Source: an uncultured Bradyrhizobium sp. (lineage in GTDB: Bacteria; Pseudomonadota; Alphaproteobacteria; Rhizobiales; Xanthobacteraceae). From it: 41,043 nt of DNA. The stretch lies in contig NZ_CAKZHY010000103.1 in assembly GCF_936928535.1 (NCBI RefSeq), positions 1 through 41,043 on the forward strand, given 5' to 3'. The translations under genes and the position numbers were made by a program. The notes beneath the pieces were generated by a model, which had not been told where the DNA came from, did no database searches, and saw only the letters and a program-made list of their open reading frames with translations. Positions 8,210 to 16,609 of the stretch are shown one piece after another; positions within the stretch are counted from its first letter, which is position 1, and each line of letters begins with the position of its first letter.

Positions 8210-10264
8210 ATGGTGACCTCTGAGGATCGCGTCCGGCACCTCCTGATCTGCTCCTGCGAGAACACGATGCCGCTCGACGCGGCTGCCATCCGCCGCGGCT
8301 GCCACCACGGCACGACGTCGACAACGCGGCTCTGCAGTGCAGAGATAGATCGCTTCAAGGAGGTCGCATCTGAGGACCGTCCGCTGACCGTTGGATGTAC
8401 ACAGCAGGCGAGATTGTTCACCGATATTGCTGCGGAACTCGACCGAAAGAGCTCGATACAGTTTGCAAATATCCGCGAGAGCGCTGGCTGGTCCAGCGAG
8501 GCGGACGCCGCCGGCCCGAAGATGGCGGCACTGCTGGCACTGGCAGCCGAACCGGTGCCGGTAGCACCGTTAGTCGAGCTGAAAAGCGATGGCGTCATTC
8601 TCATCTACGGTCGCGACGAGGCGGCGATCGAGGCCGGAAATCTGTTGAAGGATCATCTCGACGTCACGGTGCTGGTCGAGCCGCCGGGAGCTATTGCTCC
8701 AACGCGCAGCCCCCTCTTTCCGGTGGCCAAAGGCAAGGTCACGAGCGCCAAGGGACATTTTGGCGCATTCCAGCTCATGGTCGACGATTTCGCGGAGGCC
8801 GCGCCATCCTGGCGCCGAACAATGACCTTTGCCCCCTCTCGCAATAATACCCGCTCGACTTGCGATATCATCCTTGATTTGACCGGTGGCACTCCGCTGT
8901 TTGCGGCAGCCGACCTTCGCGAAGGCTATTTGCGCGCGGATCCCGGCAATCGAGCGGCCGTACTGCAAGCCGCGCTGAGGGCGCGCGATCTTGTCGGCAG
9001 CTTTGAGAAGCCCCGCTACATCAATTTCGAAGCCAGGCTGTGCGCACACTCGCGTTCACAACGAACCGGCTGTACACGGTGTCTCAATCTCTGTCCGGCG
9101 GGGGCGATCACGCCGTCGGGAGACCACGTGGCAATCGACGCAGACATTTGCGCGGGCTGCGGCCAATGCGCTGCCGCCTGCCCGACGGGCGCGGCATCGT
9201 ATGCGCTTCCGTCGGAGGACGCGCTTGTCCGTCGGCTGCGCGCGATGATGATTGCTTATCGGCAGGCCGGCGGCGAGCGGGCCATTATACTCGTACATGA
9301 TGAGGCGCACGGCTCACCGCTGATCAACGCGTTGTCGCGGTTCGGCGATGGGCTGCCGGCCAATGTGCTGCCGTTCGCGGTGAACGAGACGACGCAGATC
9401 GGACTGGAAATGATCGCGTCCGCTTTCGCCTACGGTGCATCAGCGGTGCGGTTCCTGTTGCGGGCAAAACCGTGCCATGACGTCTCGGGATTAACGCGGA
9501 CAATGGTCCTCGCAGATATGACCCTCGCCGGGCTTGGATTCGGCGCGAGCCGGGTCGCGACGATCGAAACAGATGACCCGGACGTTCTGCTCGACATGCT
9601 TCGCGAGATCCCGTCTCTCCCGGCGGCGCCCCAGCCAGCGAGCTTTCTCGCGATCGGAACAAAGCGGGACGTGCTGCGTCAGGCGTTTTTCGCACTGCAC
9701 CGTATGGCCCCGGCTCCGGCCGATATCGTTGCCTTGCCTGCCGGAGCACCCGTGGGTGCCGTCGAAATCGAAGCCGCGGGTTGCACGCTGTGCCTGTCCT
9801 GTGTTTCGGCATGCCCGACAAGCGCCTTGCGTGACGACCCCGAACGGCCTGTGCTGCGATTTGTCGAGGATGCCTGTGTGCAATGCGGCCTGTGCCAGGC
9901 CACATGTCCGGAGCATGTCATCAAGCTGGTGCCGCGAATCAATTTCAACGCCGCGAAGATGCCTTCCCTTGTTATCAAGGAAGAAGAGCCGTTTTGCTGC
10001 ATCCGGTGCGGCAAGCCATTCGGCGTCAGGAGCAGCATCGAGCGGATAGTGGCCAAACTCGATGGCAAGCACTGGATGTACGCCGGCTCGCCGCGAAGAC
10101 TCGATGCCATCAAGATGTGCGGGGATTGCCGTGTTGCCTTCGTCGCTGAAGAGAGCTTTGAATCGTACGGTGTAACTGCGCCAACCGTTCGTACGACGAA
10201 CGACTACCTCCGCGAACAGGAAGCGCAATCACCTGTCGATCGAGATCGAGGAGGTGCGAGTTGA
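8210..10264 (+). CDS. Large 4Fe-4S protein of the formate dehydrogenase cluster (about 684 aa)
   Basis: An accessory iron-sulfur protein common in FdhABC/DUF3305/DUF3306 clusters. The N-terminal domain begins HLLICSCENTMPLD and lacks full clusters. The middle carries a double ferredoxin motif (CTRCLNLCPAG, then CAGCGQCAAACPTG). The later part has a second pair (CTLCLSCVSACPTS, CVQCGLCQATCPEH) and a C-terminal CIRCG...CGDC zinc- or cluster-binding pair. Its role may be electron transfer to a soluble acceptor or FDH maturation; I infer this from context. ATG 8210 is preceded by GAGG ten bases upstream and the protein then starts close to the conserved LICSCE segment. The alternatives GTG 8123, which overlaps fdhC, and ATG 8201 are possible. 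Confidence 0.85.
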   Translation: MVTSEDRVRHLLICSCENTMPLDAAAIRRGCHHGTTSTTRLCSAEIDRFKEVASEDRPLTVGCTQQARLFTDIAAELDRKSSIQFANIRESAGWSSEADAAGPKMAALLALAAEPVPVAPLVELKSDGVILIYGRDEAAIEAGNLLKDHLDVTVLVEPPGAIAPTRSPLFPVAKGKVTSAKGHFGAFQLMVDDFAEAAPSWRRTMTFAPSRNNTRSTCDIILDLTGGTPLFAAADLREGYLRADPGNRAAVLQAALRARDLVGSFEKPRYINFEARLCAHSRSQRTGCTRCLNLCPAGAITPSGDHVAIDADICAGCGQCAAACPTGAASYALPSEDALVRRLRAMMIAYRQAGGERAIILVHDEAHGSPLINALSRFGDGLPANVLPFAVNETTQIGLEMIASAFAYGASAVRFLLRAKPCHDVSGLTRTMVLADMTLAGLGFGASRVATIETDDPDVLLDMLREIPSLPAAPQPASFLAIGTKRDVLRQAFFALHRMAPAPADIVALPAGAPVGAVEIEAAGCTLCLSCVSACPTSALRDDPERPVLRFVEDACVQCGLCQATCPEHVIKLVPRINFNAAKMPSLVIKEEEPFCCIRCGKPFGVRSSIERIVAKLDGKHWMYAGSPRRLDAIKMCGDCRVAFVAEESFESYGVTAPTVRTTNDYLREQEAQSPVDRDRGGAS

Positions 10265-10749
10265 TATCGACTACAATGATGCGCATCCCGGTCGGAGTCG
10301 TGGTCGAGCGACGCAAGGCGAAGAGCGTCTGGGCCGACGTTCTCTGGCGTCCGGTCCTTGTGTTTACCGGAAGACTCGCGGCCACTGCCTGGACGCGGCT
10401 CGGCGACGACGACGAGAAGGCATTGTTCTACGCCGGTGCGGCGGTCGTCGAATTGCACCGCACCGAGACCACCAACTATCGCGACAATCTCGCCTCTGGC
10501 ACGCCGAGCATATGGGTCAACATGCGTCCGACCGCATTGGACCCACCGTACGAATTGCTCGCCGTTACCGCTGACCCGGCCGAGGGCGAAGCCTTTAACG
10601 ATGCGGGCAGCAACCTGGTCGAAGCTGTTCCGATGCCGTCATTCGTCGCTGAAATCGTCAACCGGTTTGTCGCCGACCATCACGTTGAACGTCCCTTTGT
10701 CAAACGAAGACGCGACCAAACTCGACCCGCAAAAGGGAGTGTTCGGTGA
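10261..10749 (+). CDS. DUF3305 protein of the fdh operon (162 aa)
   Basis: Recognised as DUF3305 by the N-terminal pattern PVGVVVERRKAKSVWADVLWRPV and by position. It starts with TTG at 10261, overlapping the previous stop (TTGA), with GAGGAGG at 10248-10254 at ideal spacing. ATG 10276/10279 are alternatives. It is cytoplasmic with no membrane segment or metal motif. The molecular role of DUF3305 is not established; it travels with DUF3306 and a TorD chaperone beside Tat-exported formate dehydrogenases, so an assembly role is likely. Confidence 0.85.
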   Translation: MISTTMMRIPVGVVVERRKAKSVWADVLWRPVLVFTGRLAATAWTRLGDDDEKALFYAGAAVVELHRTETTNYRDNLASGTPSIWVNMRPTALDPPYELLAVTADPAEGEAFNDAGSNLVEAVPMPSFVAEIVNRFVADHHVERPFVKRRRDQTRPAKGSVR

Positions 10750-11360
10750 GTGAACGGGATAGGCCACTGCTGCGCTGGGCGCGGTTGAAGCAGGCTGCGA
10801 AAGCCGCCGAGCGAGCCGACGCAGATTTGGCCGGCTCCGATCCCCTGCCTGGATCGACAGCGAGCGAAGTGCCGTTTGATCCGACGAGCCTGCCTTCCAT
10901 TGAATCAATTGCCGCGGATACGGACCTCGTTGCATTCCTGCGTGCTGGTGTGCCAGCGGAATTGACCCGGGCGGCCCTGCGAAGGGCTTGGGCGAGTGAT
11001 CCCGCCATTCGGGATTTTATTGGGATTGCGGAGAACCAGTGGGATTTCAACGATCCAAATGGCATCCCTGGCTTCGGCCCACTGGCACCCGTGGAACGTG
11101 GCGTTGACGTTCTTGCCCAGATCTCGACCAGACTCCAGCAGCTGCCAGACACACTTGAGGATCTGATGGCCGTCTCCGAGACTCCGTCTTTGAACACTGA
11201 AAAGCAGGCATTCGATGGACAGATCGCAGGGAGCAATTCGCTTCTCGCTGGTCCTGGTGTTGTGCCGCTCGCAATATCGATTTCCGGAGAAAGCGGAAAC
11301 TCACCTGCAGCGAAAACGAGCGGGAGGAGCCGACGGCATGGGAGTGCATTGCCGCGTTGA
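10746..11360 (+). CDS. DUF3306 protein of the fdh operon (204 aa)
   Basis: Recognised as DUF3306 by RWARLKQAAKA near the N-terminus and the core around LRRAWASDPAIRDFIGIAENQWDFN. It starts with GTG at 10746 overlapping the DUF3305 stop (GTGA). The first half is acidic and proline-rich, the core is helical and the C-terminus is low complexity. Function is unknown; it co-occurs with DUF3305 and TorD-like proteins in formate dehydrogenase clusters. The downstream chaperone gene overlaps its last 23 bases. Confidence 0.85.
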   Translation: MSERDRPLLRWARLKQAAKAAERADADLAGSDPLPGSTASEVPFDPTSLPSIESIAADTDLVAFLRAGVPAELTRAALRRAWASDPAIRDFIGIAENQWDFNDPNGIPGFGPLAPVERGVDVLAQISTRLQQLPDTLEDLMAVSETPSLNTEKQAFDGQIAGSNSLLAGPGVVPLAISISGESGNSPAAKTSGRSRRHGSALPR

Positions 11361-12054
11361 CCCGTCCCGTTTCATCAGATCTAGGCGACCTGTTTTTTGC
11401 GGATTGGATGCGGCGGTGGAGACAACCTTGCCCAGACGCGGCATTTGCGAGATCGATACCGCGCGAGCGCGGGAATACGCGCTGCTGGCTACGCTACTCT
11501 CGCGCAGTCCCGACGCGCAACTCCTGTCTGGTTTGGTTGATCTGCGCGGTGATGCCAGCCCCATCGGCCAGGCGCATACGGCATTGGCCGAGGCAGCTCG
11601 GCAGTCCAGTCAGGAAAGCGGCGCGCGCGAATACTTTGATCTATTTTCCGGACTGAACGAGGACGCACTGTTGCCCTATGCCTCGCACTATCTGACAGAC
11701 ACCCTGTACGGTCGTCCGTTGGCTCGACTTCGTAACAAACTCCAGCTTCTTGGGATCATGAAGTCGGCTGATTGGACTGAACCGGAGGACCATGCCGGCT
11801 TCCTTTGCGAAATCATGTCAAATTTGGTGAGTGGCGATATTTCAGCGCTTCCAGGCACCGATCTAATCTTCTTTGAGGAGCACCTTGCGCCATGGATTGG
11901 GCGCTTCTTCGCGGATCTCCAAGCGACCAAATCCGCTGACTTCTATCAAGTTGTCGGCACGCTCGGGCGGACCTTCATCGAGATCGAAACCGAGGCATTT
12001 GAGCTCCCGCGCGAACGCGGACCCTCGTCCACCTTCTATCGTTACACGTCCTAG
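11338..12054 (+). CDS. TorD/DmsD-family molecular chaperone for FdhA (238 aa)
   Basis: The helical protein contains EYALLATLLSRSPDAQLL and ARHYF/YASHYLTDTLYGRPLARLR-type segments, then EPEDHAGFLCEIMSNL and FFEEHLAPWIGRFFADL. Those last two are hallmarks of TorD/DmsD redox-enzyme maturation proteins (the EPxDH motif is near perfect). Such proteins bind the Tat signal of a molybdoenzyme and hold it until the cofactor is in. Here the client is most likely FdhA, possibly also the small Tat protein. ATG 11338 has GGGAGGAG eight bases upstream. It overlaps DUF3306 in another frame. Confidence 0.88.
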   Translation: MGVHCRVDPSRFIRSRRPVFCGLDAAVETTLPRRGICEIDTARAREYALLATLLSRSPDAQLLSGLVDLRGDASPIGQAHTALAEAARQSSQESGAREYFDLFSGLNEDALLPYASHYLTDTLYGRPLARLRNKLQLLGIMKSADWTEPEDHAGFLCEIMSNLVSGDISALPGTDLIFFEEHLAPWIGRFFADLQATKSADFYQVVGTLGRTFIEIETEAFELPRERGPSSTFYRYTS

Positions 12055-12081
12055 AGACAAAGCAGCCTGGAGTTATAGAAA

Positions 12082-12207
12082 ATGCGCGCGTTTGCCCTTG
12101 CTTGTCTGGTGTTGGCTGCTATTGCTTCTGGCTCCGCCGCGATACTTTTGGGGCACATTCAACAGTCCGCTACAGCCGCGTTCGCGGAGCCGAGCGCAAG
12201 GGTTTAA
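12082..12207 (+). CDS. 41-residue single-helix membrane peptide closing the fdh operon
   Basis: This was found by reading the 27-base gap after the chaperone. The ATG at 12082 starts a basic N-terminus (MRAF), one hydrophobic helix (ALACLVLAAIASGSAAILLG) and a short polar tail ending AEPSARV. GGAG at 12069-12072 is ten bases upstream. Small membrane proteins with a similar 'AFA-S-(V/R)' tail occur in rhizobial redox operons as far as I recall. It could be a small subunit stabilising FdhC, or a Tat/Sec-processed peptide. After the stop the same frame stays open for 17 codons, so a nonsense mutation is possible. Confidence 0.5.
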   Translation: MRAFALACLVLAAIASGSAAILLGHIQQSATAAFAEPSARV

Positions 12208-13033
12208 GACTGCGGTCAGTTCGGCCATGTGGCCGCCTCTACCGAACATACCCCTGATTAACCCGGCCAAGGTGTCAATCGGCGTTCGACTGGGGCTCTA
12301 ACTCATTTGTGGAACGGCCCGCGCTGCAAGATCTTTCTCTGGTTGAACAAGGGATGACGGTGCGGTCATATGTTCGGCCTGTAAACGCGGCGCCTGGCCG
12401 CTGGCCACGATGATATCCGCGGAAGCAATCGCCCAATCAATTTCTCTGCTCGAAGCGCAGTGAGTCAGGCGGTCTAATTGCTACCGGTTGCGGAAGTGAC
12501 CGCAAAACTTGAAGCGCTGGACGTTGAAACGGCGGTCGTGAACGCAAGACTGCGCTCCAATCCCGTCGCCGAACCCGTGGCGTCATACCGTCATACACGC
12601 AATTCACCGAAAGAGCCCCGACCGTACGGCAGGCGAGCGACGCGCGATCCGGAAGCGCTGGGTCTATCATTATCACGGCTCCCCGCGCGATACGGACAAG
12701 ATCCAGTTTCACCCCCGCACGAAGTAGTTCGGGAAGCGGATATCCGCCCTAACGGCAAGGCAATCCCGGTGCCTGCACTCCAACACGACTACTATGGCCG
12801 CGTGCTCACCATCAACCCCACTTTTGAAGACTGCGAGGTCGTTACCGAGCGCGTGTCCTTCCGCCCCGGCCAGAGCGAGGCGCCGCTGGCATCGGTGCGC
12901 TCTTCCCAATTCGCTGCAAACTCGCAGAGCTTTTTCAGCGTTTGTCGTCGATTTCCCTGAGGCGCCCGTCCTCGTAGCGCCGCGCTTCTTCCTTCCGATA
13001 GACTACGCGATCCGGCCAAGGTAGCGAGATCTT
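12208..13033. other. Decayed coding DNA, no intact gene
   Basis: Protein-like pieces appear in different frames. One is QSAFDWGSNSFVERPALQDL... from about 12260 to 12411. A 160-codon frame at 12478-12960 has an HDYYGRVLTINPTFEDCEVV segment, and RWVYHYHGSPRDTDKIQF is readable near 12660 in another frame. None has a start signal or a family I recognise. It looks like remnants of one or two genes between the fdh operon and the AraC unit. Confidence 0.4.
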
Positions 13034-13990
13034 ATGTCCCAAATCGATTGGCTTAGCCGTCTCCTGCAACTGATCCACATCACCGGCCAGCTCGAGGTCC
13101 GCTGCGCCTATGGTGCGCCGTGGCGTGTCACCTGGGGCCCGGCAGCGGCGAACGAGATCCCTTACCACGTCATAGTCAAGGGCCGGGCCATTTTAGAGAA
13201 TCCGGAGACGAGAATGGCGCGGGAGCTGGTGAGCGGGGATATCGTGCTACTGCCTCATGGTGCGGCGCATGTGCTGCACGACGGTAGTGGGCAGACGCCA
13301 GTACGTACGCACGAAAGCGTAGGCTCCGCCGGATGGATGTTAAGCCAAAACGATGGGCAGGGCGAGCAACTGGATCTGATGTGTGGGCGATTTTTCATCG
13401 CACCACCCCATGATCGGCTGATCCGCAACTACATGCCCGCGGAACTGGTCGCACGGGCTATGAACAGCAATGGAGAAGACGGGACCGGCTCCGCTTCCAA
13501 CCAACTGGCCAGCTTGGTGAAGCTCATGCGAATGGAGTCCGCCGGTGATAGAGCGGGAGGACGTGCTATTCTCGACGCACTTTCTTCAGCCCTTTTCACC
13601 CTGGTATTGCGCTCGGCGAGCGAAGCCGAGAAAGCGCCCGAAGGCCTCTTGGCCCTCGCCGGTCACCCGCGACTGGCTCCAGCCATTGCGGCGATGTTTG
13701 CCGATCCAGCGCGGTCTTGGAAACTGCCCGAATTGGCGGAGATGTGCGGCATGTCGCGCGCTACGTTCATGAGGCACTTTCAAGACAGGCTAGGTTGCTC
13801 CGCCCTCGACCTGTTGACCGATCTCCGCATGAGCCTGGCCTCCAACGAGTTGAAAAAACCTGCCATTAGCACCGAGGCTGTCGCCGAGGCAGTTGGGTAT
13901 CAATCCGTTTCGGCATTCCGGCGTGTATTTGCCGAGAGAATGGGGATGACACCGGGGGAATGGCGCCGAGTGGCACACAAGGGTGAGTAG
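13034..13990 (+). CDS. AraC-family transcriptional regulator with N-terminal cupin domain (318 aa)
   Basis: Residues 1-200 form a cupin-type sensor (cupin_6 family): DWLSRLLQLIHITGQLEVRC, YHVIVKGRAILENP, SGDIVLLPHGAAHVLHD. Residues 215-315 are the two helix-turn-helix AraC domain: WKLPELAEMCGMSRATFMRHFQ, and the second HTH ending AVAEAVGYQSVSAFRRVFAE with GMTPGEWRR. Regulators of this type commonly activate adjacent oxidoreductase genes in response to electrophiles or aromatics. It is co-oriented 129 bases upstream of the nitroreductase, so that operon is the likely target. ATG 13034 follows AAGGTAGCGAGATCTT. Confidence 0.9.
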   Translation: MSQIDWLSRLLQLIHITGQLEVRCAYGAPWRVTWGPAAANEIPYHVIVKGRAILENPETRMARELVSGDIVLLPHGAAHVLHDGSGQTPVRTHESVGSAGWMLSQNDGQGEQLDLMCGRFFIAPPHDRLIRNYMPAELVARAMNSNGEDGTGSASNQLASLVKLMRMESAGDRAGGRAILDALSSALFTLVLRSASEAEKAPEGLLALAGHPRLAPAIAAMFADPARSWKLPELAEMCGMSRATFMRHFQDRLGCSALDLLTDLRMSLASNELKKPAISTEAVAEAVGYQSVSAFRRVFAERMGMTPGEWRRVAHKGE

Positions 13991-14119
13991 ACCTACGGCT
14001 TGCGTCGGACGCGCGCCAGTTTGATCCTTTCGCGCATCGTATTGAGCTGATCCAGTCTCGAAGTTTTCATGACCAACCGTAAATTGGGCTCCGTAATCAC
14101 TTGATGAAGGAGCCACCTA

Positions 14120-14863
14120 ATGAACTGCATCGCCACGATCGCCGCCGAACCCGCGACCAGCGCAATCGCTGAGATCTTCCCGCAGCCCAAGACGGGCGGA
14201 AATACTCCCGGATCCCAACCTTCCCATTCGCCCGCCCAGCCGGTGCCGACGAACGTCGTCATTGAAACCATTCTAAGCCGCAGTGCCGCCAAGTACTACG
14301 ACCCTACCGCCACTCTGCGCGACGATCAGATCCGCGAGTTGGTGCGGATCGGCACGTCCGCGCCGACATCCTTCCACCTGCAGAACTGGCGGTTCATCGC
14401 CGTCCGTACGCCCGAGGCCAAGGCTCGGCTCCATCCGATTGCCTGGAAACAGCCCGCGATCCTCGACGCTGCCGTTACCTTTATCATCATCGGGCAATTG
14501 GCCGATGCCAGCACCGTTCCCGATCGTCTGGCGTCTGTCGTGGAAGCCGGAATTATGCCGGCGCACCTAGTGCCGGATTGGGAAATCCCTGCGCGCGGAC
14601 TGTATGACGATCAGCCCCAGCGGCAGCGCGATGAGGCGGTACGCTCCGCGACATTCGGCGCAGCGGCGATCATCTACGCGGCTCGCTCTTTGGGCTGGGG
14701 TTCGACGCCGATGATCGGCTTCGACGCCGAAGCCGTGCACCGCGAGTTCGGTCTGGCCGGAGACGAAGTGCCGGTCATGCTTCTGACCGTCGGGCCTGAG
14801 CGAGCAGGCAACTGGCCGCAGAAGCCACGCATGCCGGTGGCTGACGTGCTCGACTTTGCATAA
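14120..14863 (+). CDS. Nitroreductase-family FMN oxidoreductase (247 aa)
   Basis: Nitroreductase (NfsA/NfsB-like) fold: SRSAAKYYDPTATLRDDQI, the FMN-binding SAPTSFHLQNWRFIAV segment (about residues 74-94), FGAAAIIYAARSLGWGSTPMIGFD (about 175-198) and a VPVMLLTVGPE strand. It would reduce nitroaromatics, quinones or related electrophiles with NAD(P)H in the cytoplasm. An AAGGAG site at 14105-14110 supports ATG 14120. This gives an N-terminal extension of about 45 residues rich in Pro/Ser before the core. The next gene is 34 bases downstream, so it forms an operon with the AhpD-like and azoreductase genes under the AraC regulator. Confidence 0.9.
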   Translation: MNCIATIAAEPATSAIAEIFPQPKTGGNTPGSQPSHSPAQPVPTNVVIETILSRSAAKYYDPTATLRDDQIRELVRIGTSAPTSFHLQNWRFIAVRTPEAKARLHPIAWKQPAILDAAVTFIIIGQLADASTVPDRLASVVEAGIMPAHLVPDWEIPARGLYDDQPQRQRDEAVRSATFGAAAIIYAARSLGWGSTPMIGFDAEAVHREFGLAGDEVPVMLLTVGPERAGNWPQKPRMPVADVLDFA

Positions 14864-14897
14864 TTCCAAACCAACTCAAGAACTTATGGAGATTACG

Positions 14898-15443
14898 ATG
14901 GCAAGAACTGTTGCTCTGAAGCAAGAACAGGTGCCGGTTGAATCGAAATCGACCCTTGATGCATTCACCAAGAACATCGGGTTCACCCCAAATATGATGG
15001 CAGCCTTCGCGCAGAGCCCAATCGCATTCAACTCCTGGGCCACCCTGCTCGGCTCCATGAGTAAAGCGCTCGACGTGAAGACACGCGACAGTATCGGACT
15101 CGCGGTCTCCGAGGTGAATGGTTGCAACTATTGTCTGGCAGTTCACAGCTTCACAGCCGAACACATGGCGAAGCTATCGGCCGATGACATCATTCTTGCC
15201 CGAAAGGGCCATGCCAACGACCCGAAGCGGGACGCCGCCGTCCAGTTCGCACGCAAAGTAATCGAGACGCGCGGGCACGTCAGTGATGCCGATCTGAAAG
15301 CGGTCCGGGAGGTTGGCTACACCGACGCGAACATCATCGAGATCGTAGCATTGGTGGCCATGTACACGCTGACGAACTTCTTCAACAACGTTTTTGATCA
15401 CGAAAAGGACTTTCCGGCCGTCGCGCCGGCTGGCTCGATCTGA
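14898..15443 (+). CDS. AhpD-like peroxidase-related protein, second copy (181 aa)
   Basis: Same length and motif layout as the minus-strand protein at 2205-2750: DVKTRDSIGLAVSE, then C76-N-Y-C79-LAVH83, and a conserved TDANIIEIVALVAMYTLTNFFNN helix. By eye the two share roughly half their residues. The ATG at 14898 has GGAG seven bases upstream; the frame from 14856 overlaps the nitroreductase stop and is not used. Context with nitroreductase and azoreductase suggests peroxide, quinone or electrophile detoxification. The exact substrate is unknown. Confidence 0.88.
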   Translation: MARTVALKQEQVPVESKSTLDAFTKNIGFTPNMMAAFAQSPIAFNSWATLLGSMSKALDVKTRDSIGLAVSEVNGCNYCLAVHSFTAEHMAKLSADDIILARKGHANDPKRDAAVQFARKVIETRGHVSDADLKAVREVGYTDANIIEIVALVAMYTLTNFFNNVFDHEKDFPAVAPAGSI

Positions 15444-15487
15444 GCTTGGTCCGGTCGCAACCTCACGAAGCAATTGGAATCGATCGC

Positions 15488-16207
15488 ATGAACATCCTCC
15501 ATATTGATTGCAGTCCGCGTCAGGATTCGCACAGCCGCCAGCTTTCGGCGGCGATCGTCGAAAAGCTTCTCGAGGTTGCGCCCGGGGCGAGCATCACTCG
15601 GCGTGATTTAGGGACTGAACCCTTGCCTCACGCTGTGGCGGATTACGCGGACACGCTGACTTCGCTGGCCACGTTGGCGGCTCCGCTGAAGGGTGCTCTG
15701 GACGTTTCCGAAGCGCTTATTCAGGAAGTTGAGGAGGCCAATATGATTGTCATCGGAACTCCCATGCACAACTTCACCATTCCCTCGGTCCTCAAGTCCT
15801 GGATCGATCAAATTCTGCGCGTCGGTCGCACGATGAAGTCGACCCGCTCCGGAAAGGTGGGAATGCTCCGGGATCGTCCGGTTTTCATCGGAGTCGCTTC
15901 CGGTGCCGTCTTTTCTGGCGAGCGAGCCAATCAGCCCGATTTCCTCACGCCGTACCTGACGCTGGCGCTGAACTCCGTCGGGCTCAAAACCCTGCAATTC
16001 CTCCCGGTACAGGGCACCGCGTTTCTTGACGGGGACAAGGCCACATCAGCGAGGGACAACGCACTTGCGGCCATCGACCTTACGGTGATGGGCGAGCTTC
16101 GAGGCGTCCTCGATCGTCCTGCAGCGCTCTCGCGATGCCCTCCTGCTCTTGGGACGGTCGCAGCAGCAGTATTCAAGAGCGCGCCTATTGGCACGCGCAC
16201 ATCATAA
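15488..16207 (+). CDS. azoR: FMN-dependent NADH-azoreductase (239 aa)
   Basis: AzoR/AcpD flavodoxin-like fold: the start MNILHIDCSPRQDSHSRQLS is the FMN phosphate-binding loop, and residues 93-102 (IGTPMHNFTIP) are the diagnostic FMN-binding strand and loop, followed by LKSWIDQILRVGRTM. The enzyme reduces quinones and azo bonds by two-electron transfer from NADH. The C-terminus is about 30-35 residues longer than usual and Pro/Ser-rich. ATG 15488 is chosen over 15446 because the conserved N-terminus begins there. It is the last gene of the AraC-linked operon. Confidence 0.9.
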   Translation: MNILHIDCSPRQDSHSRQLSAAIVEKLLEVAPGASITRRDLGTEPLPHAVADYADTLTSLATLAAPLKGALDVSEALIQEVEEANMIVIGTPMHNFTIPSVLKSWIDQILRVGRTMKSTRSGKVGMLRDRPVFIGVASGAVFSGERANQPDFLTPYLTLALNSVGLKTLQFLPVQGTAFLDGDKATSARDNALAAIDLTVMGELRGVLDRPAALSRCPPALGTVAAAVFKSAPIGTRTS

Positions 16208-16546
16208 CCCTCCGGCCTCCGCCGGACTAAGAGCACGAGGTCCTTCAATGATTTTACCTGCCGATACGGCGCCGTCATCGGGCGGTTCTGATTTGTCGGC
16301 GATCGCTGCCGCCGACTTGGGCAGGCGACGCCCCGTCGACACGATCATCATTCACTAAAGCTGTAGCGCGCCTTCCGGTATCCTGCTCACTCGGCTGAGC
16401 TACGTTGCACCCAGTTCGACCCCGCGAATGCACCGTCGGTATTGCGACGCACGCAAATCTTTATACAAACTATCCTTGGTTGCACCTGTACGCACGGCTG
16501 TTAGGGTTATAGCATTGGTTCAGTTCTTTTCAATGAGGCGCGTCCG
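16208..16546. other. Intergenic stretch after the azoreductase operon
   Basis: It contains a 36-codon ORF (16248-16358, MILPADTAPSSGG...DTIIIH) with CGAGGTCC just upstream; I cannot name it and it may be a truncated N-terminus. Otherwise I see no gene. The base composition drops toward the DUF2235 fragment. Confidence 0.35.
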
Positions 16547-16606
16547 ATGGCCAGCCCCGCGATCATCATTCTTTCCGACGGCACAGGCAACGCCGCGGCT
16601 CAGCCG
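16547..16606 (+). pseudogene. First 20 codons of a DUF2235 (T6SS phospholipase-like) gene, truncated
   Basis: The ATG with GAGG upstream starts MASPAIIILSDGTGNAAAQ. This matches the conserved N-terminus of DUF2235 alpha/beta-hydrolases, in which 'IV(I/V)LSDGTGN(A/S)AAK' is followed by 'TNVWRLYQALDL'. Here the match stops right after NAAA and the reading continues as unrelated sequence. The breakpoint, about 16603-16608, lies at the 3' end of the minus-strand gene at 16610. So the hydrolase gene was cut here by an insertion or deletion. The rest of it is not in the window. Confidence 0.6.
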
Positions 16607-16609
16607 ACT

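Noticed and set aside
12709..12909. Minus-strand frame in the decayed region.
   Set aside because: There is no start signal, and the plus-strand reading of the same bases looks equally protein-like, so neither can be supported as a gene.
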